A DNA stretch of 64,000 bases, taken from the NCBI GenBank assembly GCA_037102815.1, contig BTPP01000003.1, positions 2,480,001 through 2,544,000 of the forward strand, read 5' to 3'. Within the stretch, counting starts at the first letter, position 1; each line of letters starts with the position of its first letter. Position numbers and translations under genes: made by a program. The notes below the pieces were generated by a model. It did not search any database and was not told the origin of the DNA. It saw only the letters and a program-made list of their open reading frames with translations. Below, piece by piece: positions 1 through 13,625 of this stretch. The DNA is from Neurospora intermedia. Taxonomy: Eukaryota; Ascomycota; Sordariomycetes; Sordariales; Sordariaceae.

Positions 1-237
1 GAGTATTGCACAGCGAGCAGTCGTGTGTGGTTGAAATACTATATTTAACAAAGAGAGCAAGGGAAGATTGCACTAAAAGGGTATAGTTGAAAGAAGGTTT
101 TATAGTCGGGCGTACGGGCCAGGCAAATATATAGATCCAACTAATTAGGAGGCGTACATCCTTATCGATACGATCTATCCCGTCTTAATAGACTTAATAA
201 AGCCGAGTCTTTAATCCTAGGCGCTAGCCCTATAATA
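1..237 (-). repeat. LTR (3' LTR of gag-only element, truncated by window edge)
   Basis: Direct repeat partner of 1980-2216, differing mostly by C/T and G/A changes as expected from RIP. The end GCTAGCCCTATAATA is shared with the LTRs at 22,584-22,816 and 61,721-61,981. Confidence 0.85.
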
Positions 238-1979
238 TTACCCCCCTACTCCTCCCCTTTGGGGAGCGTGCTCTACCGCACTAGAAAGTACTCTACTAAA
301 ATATATAAAGAAATGACTAAAATCCCTTACAATTACTCCTAGCTAAATACCTAGTTAAATAGGTACGAGTAATAATACTAGAAAAGAAAAATCTCTTTAT
401 CTGAGCCCCCAAACAAACGCTACACAATTCCCTACCCTCTACCCGAATTGGTAGTAGTATACTGCTACCCTTATCGAGCTATACCCCGGCTGAAGTACTA
501 AGATTGAATTAGGGGATATTTTTAGATTTTGCTTATCCGGGGACCCTTCGCCGTACTATATTTATAGTAGAGACGAGTTGAATTAAGGCTATTACTTAAT
601 GTTTCGTATTACTCTACTTTTCCTACTAGTAGGAGTTGCCTTTAAGTAGACTCGTTATACCTCTCGCTAAAGGCGGCCTTAATAAATCCTTATACTTACG
701 AAATATTATATTTATTACCCTTTAATAGTTATATATTGTAGTAAATACTAATATTAAGTTAATTATAGTAGAGAAGTATAGTCTAAGGGTTTACTATACT
801 ACTAATATAAAGCGAATTAGCGCCTTTAACGTTGTAGCTTTACTTCGCCCAGCTGCTAGAGACTCCTCCTTTTAAATCCCTAGTTAGCGCTCCCTTTACT
901 ATAGTTTTATTAGGGTCGTCTCTAACGAATCTTTATTTAATCCGAATCTTCCTCCTCTTCTAAATCGTTATTATTATAGCCGTCTAAGCCCCTACCGGAT
1001 TGCAAGCGGACCGTATTCATCTTCGATATCCGAAGGCACTTTTTAAACTAATACAATCTACTACCGTAGTTGGTATATTTACCCTCCTTCTTCCATTTAT
1101 TCTTCTACTTCTAGGATACGTTATTATTCTCCTTTATCCTTAATAGAGTAGTATAATTAATAAAAGTATCTATAGGATTACTAATATTATCATTAACTGA
1201 ATATCTCAATAATATTACAATCGAAACAAAAAAGGCGTTGCTATTAAAACGGCGGAAGTATTCTAGTAATAATAAATACTATTTAGGTACGTCGATTCTT
1301 TCTAAGAGCCATTATTTCTAATTATTATTCAAAGTAGTAGTAAATTAGCTAACTTTAGTTACTTCTAACTAGGAATTAGTATAGGCGCAGTAGAATATTT
1401 CTTTAAATCGGATAAGGAATGCTACTATCGATTCGCCTAACTTCTAACGAAGTCGGTAGAATTCTTAACTAACTCTTCTAACCGTATTAGAGTTACTATA
1501 TATAAGTTTAAACTTTTTAATAAGCTCTTAAGGAGATTGAGGCGACGCAGCAAAAGTAACGAGCGGCTTTTTAATAACAGACGACAGGTAAGCGAATAAA
1601 TAATAGAATTACACTTCTATATCGCCAATAGCGGGTCTATCTACGTGGAGTTTCGCCTGCGCGCTTAAAACCCAGGTTTCGAACTCCTCTTTGCTCCTTG
1701 AGAATTTTTCGAATTAAGAGAGCACCTATTTGGGCACGGCGGCGGGTTTCGAGATAACTTTATTTAGCAACGTTTGGAAGGCGGTCGTAAATTATTATAA
1801 ACGTTTTTAGGGATCCTAAGACTACGGAATTGCGGGGAAGGCGGTTGGTATTATTATTAAGAGGGACGGGGGTTTAAATAGTAGTACAGTAGATAGGAGA
1901 CTCTTTAGGCGTACTTACGAGAGGTTGGTAATAGTATTAACTTAAAAAGAGGGTCAAATATAATATAATAGGTCTATTA

Positions 1980-2216
1980 GAGTATTATATAGCGAATAGT
2001 CGTATATAGTTAAAATACTATATTTAATAAAGAGAGTAAGGGAAGACTATACTAGGAGAGTACAATTGAAAGAAGGTTTTATAGTCGGGCGTACGGGCTA
2101 GGCAAATATATGGATCCAACCAATTAGGAAGCGTACATCCTTATCGATACGACCCATCCCGTCTTGGCAGACTTAGTAAAGCCGAGTCTTTAATCCTGGG
2201 CGCTAGCCCTATAATA
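1980..2216 (-). repeat. LTR (5' LTR of gag-only element)
   Basis: Direct repeat of 1-237. It may start at 1975 (TATTAG, from TGTTAG), giving an LTR of about 242 bp. Gypsy RT sequence of a different, plus-strand element begins directly after it. Confidence 0.82.
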
Positions 2217-2915
2217 TTATTAAAGTAAGTTCGGCGCTTTAAGCAGCTCTTGTACTCTTTATACTAAAGGTTAATAGAAGTCTATAATTCTATATAGACT
2301 ATTAAAAATTAAATACTCTTTTTAAGAAAGACTATTATCTTCTATCCCTAATCGAGGAGACGTTTATACGTATTAGTAAGGCCTAAATTTTTATAAAAAT
2401 TAATATTCAATAAGTATTCTACTAGATCTATATAGACCCGGACTCTAAAGACCTAACGACCTTTAGGACCCAATATAGAATTTATAAATATAAGGTACTC
2501 CTATTCGGATTATTTAATAAATTGTCCTCTTTTTAAAGATTTATTAACGATACTTTAATAGGATATATTAACGTTTTTTACAATATTTATATTAATAATA
2601 TCCTAATTCACTCCGATAATAAAGCAGACTACAAAATCTACGTTCGAAAGGTTCTAGACCGATTGAGAAAAATTAAGTTATAAATAAACATTAAAAAATA
2701 CGAATTTTATATAACTGAAACTAAATTCTTCGGCTTTATTATCGGCGTCGATAGTATATATATAGACCCTAATAAAGTAGTTATAGTAAAAGATTGGAAA
2801 GAATTAACTATTATAAAGGGAGTATAGGTTTTTTTAAGCTTTTATAACTTCTACTATAAATTTATACGCGAATTCGGTCGTATAATAATATTCTTATTCC
2901 CAGACTATAAACTAT
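2217..2915 (+). pseudogene. Gypsy/Ty3 pol relic, reverse transcriptase part (5' piece of split element)
   Basis: A plus-strand reading gives a recognisable Ty3/Gypsy RT interrupted by stops: YKVLLFGLFNK, then FINDTLIGYINVFYNIYI with INNILIHSD where the catalytic YxDD box is expected, then FFGFIIG and FYNFYYKFIREFGRI. The catalytic aspartates read as asparagine, as G-to-A RIP changes would produce. The frame continues after a LINE insertion, at about 9,236, with the RNase H domain. Everything upstream of the RT is missing, replaced by the element at 1-2216 or lying outside the window. Confidence 0.8.
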
Positions 2916-5900
2916 AGTGCCCTATTGGCATAGGGTCCTTCTCCAATTCTCTGGAGGGGAAAACCGTAAGGCGTTAAGCACCCCCGGATGAAAACCTCCA
3001 GCTCTATTTCGGCCGTAGTTTACTACACCACTCCTACTTTGCTTACAGCTATAACGGTTCTCACCCACCGCTACAACGAATATAATTTTGTCTCTTCTAC
3101 CGCTGCGTCGTCCTAATACTAAAATAATAGGAATAATAGGAATAGGACCAAACCTAGTACGCTACTTCCTTCGCCGCCTTTCTATTTTATTCCCTACCGT
3201 TCCTTCCTCCGCCTTCTCCCCGCTTCCTTATCTTATTTTCCTATTTCCTACCCTACTTCTTCGCTTCCTTCCCTATTTATAAATACCTCCACCCTATTAT
3301 TTACTCTCCTACCCCGTAGTTCTACTCCTACTTATATTAGTATAAGGACCCCTTCCCTCATTTATATAATCCCCCTTATAGCGCCCCTCCTAATCCTTTT
3401 CCTCCTTCTTCCTTATTATAACTTTTATTAAAATAATTTCCTCTAGCTACTATTATCCTAACCCTATTAATTTAACCTCCAACGTAGAAGGTTCCTCTCC
3501 TATTATATCCCTAAGCTCTACGTCCCCTATAGTCCTTTCGGTCGTACCCTTAAAGCCTATATTCCTTATTTATATTCTTTATAATTTTATTAGTAATTAT
3601 CCCCCTTAGAACTAGTACAACTTCCTCTTCTTTTTTTCCAGTCCTTATACTAACTTAATTAGCGTTATTTATAAAATCCCTTACCTTTACTATATTTTAA
3701 ATTTCGCCTTCGTTAGTAATAATAGTAGTTCCGTTCCTAATAGCCCTATAACCATCAATATTCCTAATTATACCCTTATAAATAATAATTAGGTTTAATA
3801 GCGCTATAAAGTTACTATAAATTAGGTTCGTATAATAGAATTATTCGAATAGCTTTTTAAATGCAATTAGGCGTTCGTTAAATAGTACTTTTCGGTTCTT
3901 ATTATAATTATAATTTAAATAACTCCTATAATTAATATAAATATCTCTTCTTTATTCCTATCCTATTATTCTAATATTATTAATATTCTATTTTCCTTTT
4001 AGGAATACCTTGTAATTTCCTTATATTACTCCTCCTCTAATTTAATTATTAAATAGTACTCTCTCAACCTCCCTAACTTTAATGCTTATAATAAAATCCT
4101 TTTAGCTTTAATTCTATTATCTAAATATTTTTAGAATTCTTCCTTTATTAATAATTATATTTCTAAATTTAATTAAAAGATAGTATTTGTATTAAGGTAA
4201 TTTAGGATAATATAAACGAACGTCTTTTTTTTAAGCTTATAAGTACAAATAGGAGTTAGGACGCCCGGTACCTTCCTCCGGTAGAAGAAAGCCCGAAGGC
4301 CAATAATTTCCGTTCTAACTTAGATAAAGAGGGAACTTTTTACTTTAATTAATAGGTACGGTTCTTCCTTATCTTCTTCCGGTTATTAGTATCTTCCTTT
4401 CTTTTTCTTCGTACCGACTATATATCGTTAAATAACCTCTCTATTAAATTTAAAAGTAAGGTCGGCGATAATAAATTCGTACCGTCGCCCTAATTTTATT
4501 ACTACCGCCGCTAAGTAGTAATTATAGTATAATACCTATTTCCGGTTTATTATATCCTCTAACTACTTTTTTTTATTAATAGTTATTAATTTTAGAATTT
4601 ATAATAATAGTAATAATTAAATCCCTAACTCTAAAAGGGGGCTAACTACTATTGTTAGTAGCTTTTCTATTAGTACCTATATTTCGGCCTACTGAACTTT
4701 AATTATACTACTCTCTAATTTATTAATAAATAACCAACCTCTAATTCGTTGTACCTAAATATAATTAAAAACTTAAATTATAATCCCCCGGACGAACCGG
4801 GTTTAATCCGTCCGGGCGAACCTTTTTTTAAAAGTTTAAACCCTTTTATTAAAATAGAAATTGAATAGTAAATAAAAGATTTCCATTTTTAAGTTTCGTA
4901 CTAGTGTAACTTTATATACCCCGGTAATAATTTTTAAGTATTTAATCTAATATTTCGCTAGCTTAATTACTATCCCCTGAAATTTACTATAGATTTTAAT
5001 TAGTTAATAGAATATTAAGGCTCTGTATATAATAATATTATAAATATATTTAATATATATTTCCCTTATTCGAATAAAAGAATAACCCTATATTTTTACT
5101 ACTAATCTTATAAATATATTTATTTATATTATTATTTTCTTTTTTACTACTTTTGTATAAACCTTATAATTAAATTTACGGTCCAACTAAACCCCTAGGA
5201 ATTATATTAATTCCGTCGGTTGAAGTACTATTTCCCTAAATTAGAGAATTTCCGTCCTTAATACTTTCGTCCGTATAAAGTATATTAATTTTATTTTAAT
5301 TACTTCGAACTCTATACCTCTCGTTCCTATTTATTCCGAATATACTTCCTATATTATTTATAACGTCCGGTAATTTTCTTTAATAGTATAAACTACTACT
5401 ATAATATTAGTATTATTAGCAAAGCTAACTATAATTATATTTAGAATTATTACTAACTTCCGGTATAGTAGGGTAATAAAGAGAATAAATAAAATAAAGG
5501 AGAGGGGAGAGCCCTATAATATTCTAATAATAATTATATAGGGGTAGGAGGTTTCGTCGTTAAAGAAGAGAAAGCCTCTTCTTCCGGTAATAAAGCTCGC
5601 TACCTACCGAATAATCCATATTAGGAATTATATTTCCTATAGGGTATATAGAAACTACCTATAATTAACTCTATTAAATACTCTTTTTAAATCTAAGAGT
5701 ATAAGGGACGTTACAACCCCGAACTTCTAAACTATATATACTATATTAATAATTACCCGGACTATAAACTCTATTGAACGGTCTACTTAATTATTTATTT
5801 AGCCCTCTAATAGGAAATTAAACTCTTTAGCTACCTATATAAACCTTTTAACTACGAACGCTTCAAAGATTTTTCCTATATTATTGAATAATAATATTAA

Positions 5901-8900
5901 CCTCTATACACCTACTAACTTTTATTAGGTAGCGTTCTTCCTAAGCTTTTTAAAAATAATTACTTTTATATCCTTAAACCGTTATAGGAAATATCCGAAT
6001 CGGAGGCTAATAAATACTAAATATACTATAGCCTACTAAAATAGTTACTTATATATCTTTAAAAACCTATTTGAGTATTAATTAATCCCGGGGGCCTTAT
6101 TAGGTACTATTTAGGAAAGTACGTCCTAAATATCCTCTTTATTAATTAATTTATTAATAACTATCGGTTTAATACTATTTAATAATTTAGTCCAATTTAG
6201 TAAGTAATTTATTAAGACCTTTACTTTTAGAAAGAAGTAATCGGTAAGGATCTCGGTCTTACTATTATAATTTCCGACTTTTATTACCCTTTTATAAATT
6301 TAAAGGGCTAATAATTTAGACGGGTCTATTAATCTATAATTTTAGGTATAAGTTTATTATTCTAAGAGCTAAAATCGATTTAGGTTCTTCGAAGCTTCGG
6401 CGATATTATTGCGCTACGTAATTTACTAAACTTTTGTAATTATCCTCTTCTTTTTTATTGTAGCTTTAATAAAATCCTTTTAATTTAATACTATCCGGTA
6501 TTTAAACTATTCCTAATATATCTTCTACGCTTTTTTTATTACCGTCTTATATCCTAATATTTATTAATTTATTTTCCTCCCTCAACCTTTCTTCTAATAT
6601 AGGACGAATTCTTTTATAATACTTATAAATTCTCCGTCGAACCTACGAAAAACGAATTTAAAATCCTCTACTATATTAATCCTTTCTAGGATTAATATCC
6701 GTTTCTCTACTACCTCCTTCACTTTTACTATATTTATAAAACTCTAATTATATTTTCCTTCCTCTTCTACTTTTTTATTTTTTCTTTTTATTTAGACTTA
6801 AATTTCTTAAAGGTAATAGTCCGAACCGGTCTACTCGTACCTTTATACTCCCTAATATTCGGCCTTAACCCTAAATAATAATTATATATAGTCGATTATC
6901 CTATCCCTCTCTCCTTATATTGTATTCTTAAACTTTATTAATTTACTACGGAGGGTAAGTAAATTAAATCTCTAATATCGTACTTATATAAGGAGGTGAA
7001 CAGCCCCCGGGTTAATCCTATTCTTTAAATCCCAATTAGGATAATAGAGATTATAATCCCCAATTATAATTAAATTTCCTATTAAAGGCCCGATTTTAAG
7101 AAATTTAAGGAGTAGCAATCCCTATTAATATTCTAATATTCCCTATATAAAAATAGGAAAGTAAATAGAAAAAACAATTATTAATTCCTTTAAGCTCTTA
7201 AACGTTACTATAGCCCAATCCTTTCTAACCTAGAAATCTAAATCCTTTAAATTCTATCTCTTATTTATATATATTACTACTCTTCCCTTTTTTATATAAT
7301 TAACCCCGAAATACCTTCCGCTTCTAGGACGGTAAATATCCCTATTCAAATTTTTACCTAACTCTTAAATTACTATAATATTATAAGTCTCCTCTTATTC
7401 GAATAGAAATTTCCCTTTCTTATATAACTTCCCTACGTTCTAATAGAGTATTTTTAATTGGACTATTAATTATTCTAAAATAGGGTTCCTTCTAATCCTT
7501 CTACGGAGGATAAAGGTATTACTTCCCTAAGGGGGGCTATAATTATATAAGCGCTATTACCGTTATACAACCGATTCCTTCCTACGTTTTAAAAATATAT
7601 ATAAATATCTATCGGACCCTAAGGGTTTAATAACTTCAATTAGAAGGACGGGCTAACGATCTTCTTCGGCCGTTCCTTTTTTGCAATTCTTCTAATATAT
7701 TTCTCTAAAGTAGTAATAATATAGGAGCTAGGGGGGGCGTCCGGGAGGATGCCCTCGTCTATAATCTCTATTATTAACTCTAATACCTTCCTAGCTAAGT
7801 TCTTACGAAGGACGAACGCCCGCAGCCTTTTAGCGTATACGATAGACGCCTTCGTAATCGCCTTCTAGAAAATAAAGTACTCTTTATAATTATACGCGTA
7901 GTAGCCCTTCTTCCTATATAATTTATAATAAACGAGTAACTTATTGTTATTAAATAAATAATTTACTTCGCTAAAGTAATCTCCTTCGTATTTAATTTCG
8001 CTATAGTAAGCGTAAATATCTTTTTAACGGTAGAATCTTACCGTATATTTAATTCCCTAATATTTAAAATATTATTGGATATTACTCGAAATTTAGAATA
8101 ATTTATATAGGTATATACTACCGTCCTAAAGGAAGAGGTTATTTTAGAAGAAGTATATTACTAACGTAATAGCGACCTCTATTAAAAGTAAGCTTCTATT
8201 CTCTCTATCCCTTCTCTTCTATAATTGAACTCTAATAATAAACGCCTCTAAATTCTTCTCTTTTACTACATTTAATATAGCTTCCGCCGTAGTATAATTA
8301 TTAATACTATTCTAAAGTACGCCCCGGACTAATATACTTATAATACTTATAGTAATAAAAGTATTAGGGCCGAAAACTTTTTTAACTTATATTTAGTTAT
8401 ATTAATACTAATTATATATAAATTCGTTAAATATAATTATATAATCTCCGGTCGTTAGTATTCTAATAGCCGTTCGGATTATTAAATTAATATTCTTCTT
8501 ACTTAAGCATATAATTAAAATTATCTTTATATCTTCATTTGAATAATTTATAAACTCGGCAATAATCGTTACTCCTTTAATAATAAATTGTCGCTTAAAA
8601 TTAAAGGAAATAAACTTTTTAATAATAGTAAATAATTATTAGAGGGTAGTACTAATTTTATTCGGGCTAACTTTTATTATAATATTAGCCCAACGCTTCA
8701 ACACCTCTTAGGCGCCTTTTTTAATCTCCTTTAAAATATCCTTCTTTAGGTCGTCGAAATCCTTCTTAGTAACAAACTAATCGGTTCCAACCTTACCAAC
8801 CTCGGGTCGTATAGACCTACTTTTTCTAATGTATACCTTTATAAATTTGAGAAGCAATTTTCAAACTTAACGACGGTCCTTAATCGAAATAGTATTATAG

Positions 8901-9235
8901 TCCGCAAATTTATTCGTTTTAGTAATAAACTTCTTTAATATTTTATTATCTTCCTCCGTTTTATCCGAGGTTTTTATAGTAAGTACGGCTTTAGGATTGT
9001 TGTATATTGAGATTTCCGCGAGCGGGTTGTAGACGCTATTTTCGAGTCTACGGGCACCGCTATCGATGGCCATCGGCAACAACGATACAACGCCGTCGCT
9101 ACGCTCGTCGCAGGATATTGTAAGGGACGTAAACGACCTTCCTAAGTCGATTGCCTTTATTAGTTTTCGTTTTGGAGCACTCCTCGACCAGAAATCGGCG
9201 TTTCCGGTTTTAAAGCAGTTTTTTCGGTCGTATAG
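2916..9235 (-). mobile_element. Tad1-like non-LTR retrotransposon (LINE), RIP-inactivated, inserted in Gypsy pol
   Basis: The minus strand carries a LINE-type endonuclease segment near 7,000-7,090 (IIIGDYNLYYPNW, compare the GDFNLHHPxW motif of Tad elements). An RT catalytic segment lies near 5,390-5,440 (SFANNTNIIVV, where the canonical FADD reads FANN, consistent with RIP). A short ORF1-like piece lies at 8,867-9,082. Its 3' end lies near 2,916, where composition is less AT-rich (2,920-3,090). The edges were placed where the Gypsy pol reading breaks and resumes, so they are accurate to some tens of bases. A possible short target duplication (TATAG) flanks it. No intact frame longer than 71 codons remains. 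Confidence 0.65.
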
Positions 9236-11798
9236 TTAGGCCTTTATATAAGTTAATATATAAGGATTTATTTAGCTTCTAATAAACCGAATATTGTTAA
9301 TAGAGCTTTAATAAATTAAAATAGAGGTTATTGGAAATACTTATATTAGTTTACTTTTCCTACGAAAAGGAAACCCGTATCGAAACGGATACCTCTAATA
9401 ATATATATACGGGAGTAATATCCTAATATTAAGAAGACGATAGTAAATAGCATCCTATTACCTTCTACTCCAAAATTATAGCGCTTACGGAATTAAATTA
9501 TTAAATTTATAATAAAGAGCTTCTAATAGTTATAAGGGCTTTAGAAATATAGAAATTAGAATTAAAGGGAGTAAGGGAATTTCCGTTTACTATTTATACT
9601 AATTATTAAACCTTTAAATATTTTAATACTAAAAAACTATTTAACGGAAGATAAGTACAATAATTAGAAGTTTTATTGGAATATCGCTTTAGGATAATAT
9701 ACTAAGCGGGTAAGGATAATATAGTAATAGATACTTTATTTAGGAAATTAAAAGACTTTAAAACTATTAAGGATAAGAAGAAAGATTAATATATATTACG
9801 GATATTAAAGGCATAAAATAGATATTTTATATTCGTTAACAATAAAGTAAACCTTTTAAAAATTACCCTACTAAATAATAAAGAACTATTACTAATTTAG
9901 TTAAGTCTATAACTTATAAACGACCTCCTTTAAATTAATAAGATAAACGAATTTCTATCCGGCTATCAAGTTAAAGCTTTTGAAGAAGGTTTATTCTATT
10001 TGAATTAAGGGCTTTTAATTTACTAAGGAAGGCTAATTGTCTTAGAGACGGGTAATTTACGTATTAGCATAGTATATAAAACCTATTCTAGACTAACTAC
10101 GGCCCATCCTAGAAGGAATAAAACTAAAAAAGTATTATAAGATAAATACTAGTAGCTAAATATAATAATAAATATAGATCGATTTATAAATAATTATTAG
10201 ATATACTGCTTTTTAAAGGTCCGAAGGGATAAAACCCCCGGGTTACTATATTTAATACCCTTAGTAAAAGATTATTAAGTTTAATAATTAGTAGTTATTA
10301 GTTTTAAATTTATATTAATAAATAAACGAGGCTTTAATAATATACTAATTATTATTAATCAATTCTCTAAACTTTCGTAGACGTATCTTTGTAAAAATAT
10401 AACTATAGTTAAAGAGACGGCTTTTCTTTATTATAACGGCCCCTTCCGTATCTTCGACCCCTTACGAAAAGTTATTAGTAATAATAGTCCTTAATTTATA
10501 TCGGATTTTACTAAGGAATTATTAAATATTTAAGGAATTACCTAAAAACTCAATTCGCCGGGATACTTTTAAATAGCTAAGCAAATTAAAATTATAAACC
10601 AATATATTAACTAAAGATTAAGGCCCTTTATTAACTATAACTAAGATAATTAGTCGGTAGTATTACTTACCTTCAACGCCGTATAAGCATTTTTACTATA
10701 CGAAAGTTTAGGTGGACTATCCCCTTATAAAGTAATATTCAACTTCCCAATGCCAATACCCTTTAACTAATCCTTAAAAACTAAATTAAAGAATTTATCT
10801 ACTAAGGAAAAGCTAGCCCATTAAGAGGCCTAAAAAATAGTAAATATACTAAATTAGTACTAGGAGTTAATTCGTGTAATAATTACAAAGTTATAAGACC
10901 GATAAACGGCCTAAGTTAACCGAAGTCGCCGGATCCTTAATTTCGGCGTAGGAGATAAAGTATTTATTATTAAGAAAAATTAAATTTCGGACTATCCTAG
11001 CTCTAAATTGGATTTCCTACAAACCTATATCCTATACCGTATTAAGTCTATAAAGGGATATTTATACAAATTGAATCTACTAGAATTATAGAAAGGCTTA
11101 TAAATTTACTATACCGATCGGCTTCGAAAAGACCCTAGTAACCCGCTATTAAGTTAAGTAAACGAAAACCCGGCAAGCGAAGTAATAAATAATTAAGAAG
11201 AATAGAAAGTTACTAAAATTTTAATTTTAAAGTTCCTCTACGGACGCCTATACTACTAGGCCGAATAGAAGGGTTAGGACCCTAACCCAATTTAGTAGCC
11301 CGCTAAGGATTTTAAGAATTTACTTATATTAATTAAAAGATTCTATTACAATAATCTAAATAAGTTAAACCCTCTAATTAAATTAGAAATATAAGAGAAG
11401 GATTAATTAAATAGTAAAGAATAAACGGACTATAAGAACGACGATAAGCCCGTATAAACAAGAAAGTCATTCGTACGTCGCTTGGGACGGTTATTAAAAA
11501 AGGGTTAACGAATCGCTTACAAAAGGAGGGAAGGATAGAAGGAATAGTATTATTAAACTACTTTAACAATCGGTTACTCAACTAAAATATAACCGTAGGA
11601 CCGGTAGTTTAATACAATAGTACAGAAGTAATAGATTAGAAACTATAGGAGAACTCCGCCCCGAGGGTAACTATCCTCTACCTAAGAAGCGCTCGTATTC
11701 GAATTACGCTCGAAGTAATTATTTTCTTTTTTATATATTAGTATTTTTATACTTTCTAACAACTCTAAGGCTAAGCCTTATTCCGGAGGGGGGGGTAA
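9236..11798 (+). pseudogene. Gypsy/Ty3 pol relic: RNase H, integrase, chromodomain (3' piece of split element)
   Basis: This continues the pol reading broken at 2,915. RNase H text is clear near 9,340-9,750 (YSKIIALTELNY, NKELLIVIRALEIWKLEL, then EYRFRIIY). The integrase zinc-binding region and core follow at about 10,000-10,950 (KTYSRLTTAHPRR, then NGPFRIFDPLRKVI and NNSPQFISDF). A chromodomain-like segment at about 11,205-11,345 (FLYGRLYY, then KG, DPNPI, QPAKDF) marks it as a chromovirus-type Gypsy element. Many stops are consistent with CAR/TGG-to-stop RIP changes. A polypurine tract, GGAGGGGGGGG at about 11,786, precedes the 3' LTR. Confidence 0.85.
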
Positions 11799-12063
11799 TG
11801 TTATAGCGCTGGTAGGCGCTTAGTACTATAACCGTACGTAACAGGCTGACCGATTAACTCGATAAAGCAGTCGTGCCTTATTTAACCGCCTTATCTATTA
11901 ACTAGGGCGGTTAGACTCGGCAGTACCGTACACACGGTATTTAGACCGTACAATTCGCGTCGGCCTTCGGCCACTTCCTCTTTTCTACTCTTTAGCTTTA
12001 TTGACTTATTTAAATCGGCTTCTTTGGCCCAGCCTTGCCTGTGCCCAGAATCGTGCTGTTACA
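11799..12063 (+). repeat. 3' LTR of plus-strand Gypsy element
   Basis: Begins TGTTATAGCG directly after the polypurine tract and ends GTGCTGTTACA, giving TG...CA termini over 265 bp. The matching 5' LTR is not in the window. Its composition is less RIP-damaged than the adjoining pol. Confidence 0.75.
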
Positions 12064-12686
12064 GTACGTATATACTATATATAGGTTCGAATAGCTGTAA
12101 TACCTTTACCCACCTAGTTTTTATTCCCTTATCTTTCTATATAACCCCTATCAATAGCCTTTAATAAATATACTCTATAAAAGTGTAAGTCTTCCTTTTT
12201 TGGACTTTTGAAGCTAGGGGGTAGGGTGAGTTTTGAAGGTTAAAGTAGGTCTAAGAACTAAAACTATATACCTACTTACTAACTCTATTATTATACTATT
12301 TGAGTATAGTATATATTTACTACTATTGAGATTAGTATTGAAAGATTAATATAGTAAAGTATATATTTGTATTCTACTTTTACTTTTTGGGACTTGCTAA
12401 ACTCGTACTCACCTAAGTAGTTGCTTACCAACAGTACAGCTAGCCTAGTAAAACGGCTAGGTTAGAGTTAAAGGTGCAATCTCAAACTCGGTTTATAGAC
12501 TAAAATATAATTATTCTAATATAGCAAAAATCTCAAATAAAAACAGACCCTCTATATACGGTAAACTTCCCTAATTATATTTATAATGTTATTCTTATTT
12601 CAATTAGTTGTTGCGTTGAGTTATAAGCTTTTATTATCTTAGTATTTAACTATAGTAGCCATTTTGCTTAGTTAGCTGTACCGCTA
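12064..12686. other. AT-rich transition, no gene recognised
   Basis: TpA-rich sequence between the Gypsy 3' LTR and gene island 1. No coding potential or repeat structure is recognised; it is probably old transposon debris. Composition rises to normal around 12,850. Confidence 0.5.
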
Positions 12687-13625
12687 GTGAGCACCTACCT
12701 AAGTGAGTGCAAGTTTAGTAAATTACAAAAAAGTAGGGGCGGAGCACAAGTACTAAGGCGCTACGATTGTTATACAATTTTTTTTGAGGTTTCTTTTCTA
12801 CTAATTTTCAATTTTTTGAAGTTTTCGTTTTATTTAAGATCTCTACCATTTCAGTTGCCATCCAGCAGAAATGATGCATTGGAGACAACTGGGTTGACCT
12901 TCTCCTCCCCCATAGGCTATGTAGATCGACCAATTACTACCAATTACAACATCTAAAATTTAGCCTTTCTGATCCCGGCAGAGGTGTGCACGAGGTACCT
13001 TTCTTTACTACATTTCACCTAAGCAATTGCATCCGCGCATCGTTCATCCAAACGCGTCGGCACCACGATTTGCAGATCACCTGCAACACCTAGGTAGTAT
13101 ACGGCCGGACCAGACGACGTCCTAAGTTCCAAGCGGCTCTTCTTCTTTTTAAACTTTGGGATTCAGGCGGCAACCCGTGGAATCTCAAGCACTTCAATCG
13201 GACCATAAAGCTGCTGCCTTTACTCCAATATGCGCAACGGGAACAGAGCACAACCTACAGCCAGATATTTGTTCGTGTCCGTCAGCCGCCGCCACCACCA
13301 CCTGAATTCACCTCCCTTCACCCCAGCTGAAACATCCCACCAACTTCCGCATGCGATAAAGATGGCTCTTTCTCCAACCTTTTGGTGACTTCAAGCGACC
13401 ATCGACTTGGAAGAGTGGTTATCATCCCACAGATTATCTTCTACTTGCTTGCTGCTGTTCACTTCACCTTAGCCAAGTCACGTCAAGCCCATCTCATATT
13501 CGCGCCAGTCGCGTCAGGTCGCACCCTCAATCGGCTTCACGGCCATTTGTTCATTATCACGGCCGCTCTCCAAACCCCGCGCGCTGGGGGGATATTGACG
13601 ATATACCCAATATCGCATTTGCAAG
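12687..13625. other. 5' flank and probable leader of the 13,626 gene
   Basis: Balanced composition from about 12,850 with CT-rich, CAxC-rich stretches (for example 13,270-13,330) typical of fungal promoters and 5' UTRs. No convincing ORF is seen. Confidence 0.45.

Larger units (their letters stand above)
1..2216 (-). mobile_element. Gag-only LTR retroelement, RIP-mutated (non-autonomous or internally deleted)
   Basis: Two direct repeats of equal length (1-237 and 1980-2216) flank about 1.74 kb. Both end in GCTAGCCCTATAATA, where the terminal TA is probably a RIP-mutated CA. The first copy may lack about five 5' bases (TATTA) because of the window edge. On the minus strand near 1,640-1,720 a gag-like stretch is readable (FEKFSRSKEEFETWV, then AQAKLHVDRPAIGD), followed by RLRQKLGESIVAFLIRFKEI near 1,430. 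No protease, RT or integrase is seen. A purine-rich tract on the minus strand (complement of about 245-262) abuts the 1-237 repeat, making it the 3' LTR. Stops interrupt every frame. It is either a LARD-like non-autonomous family or a deletion derivative. Confidence 0.7.

Noticed and set aside
3088-3282. 64-codon open frame in the LINE 3' region
   Set aside because: Pyrimidine-rich low-complexity translation on the strand opposite to the LINE.
12687-12956. 89-codon open frame
   Set aside because: Straddles the RIP/normal boundary, AT-rich, no recognisable content or promoter context.
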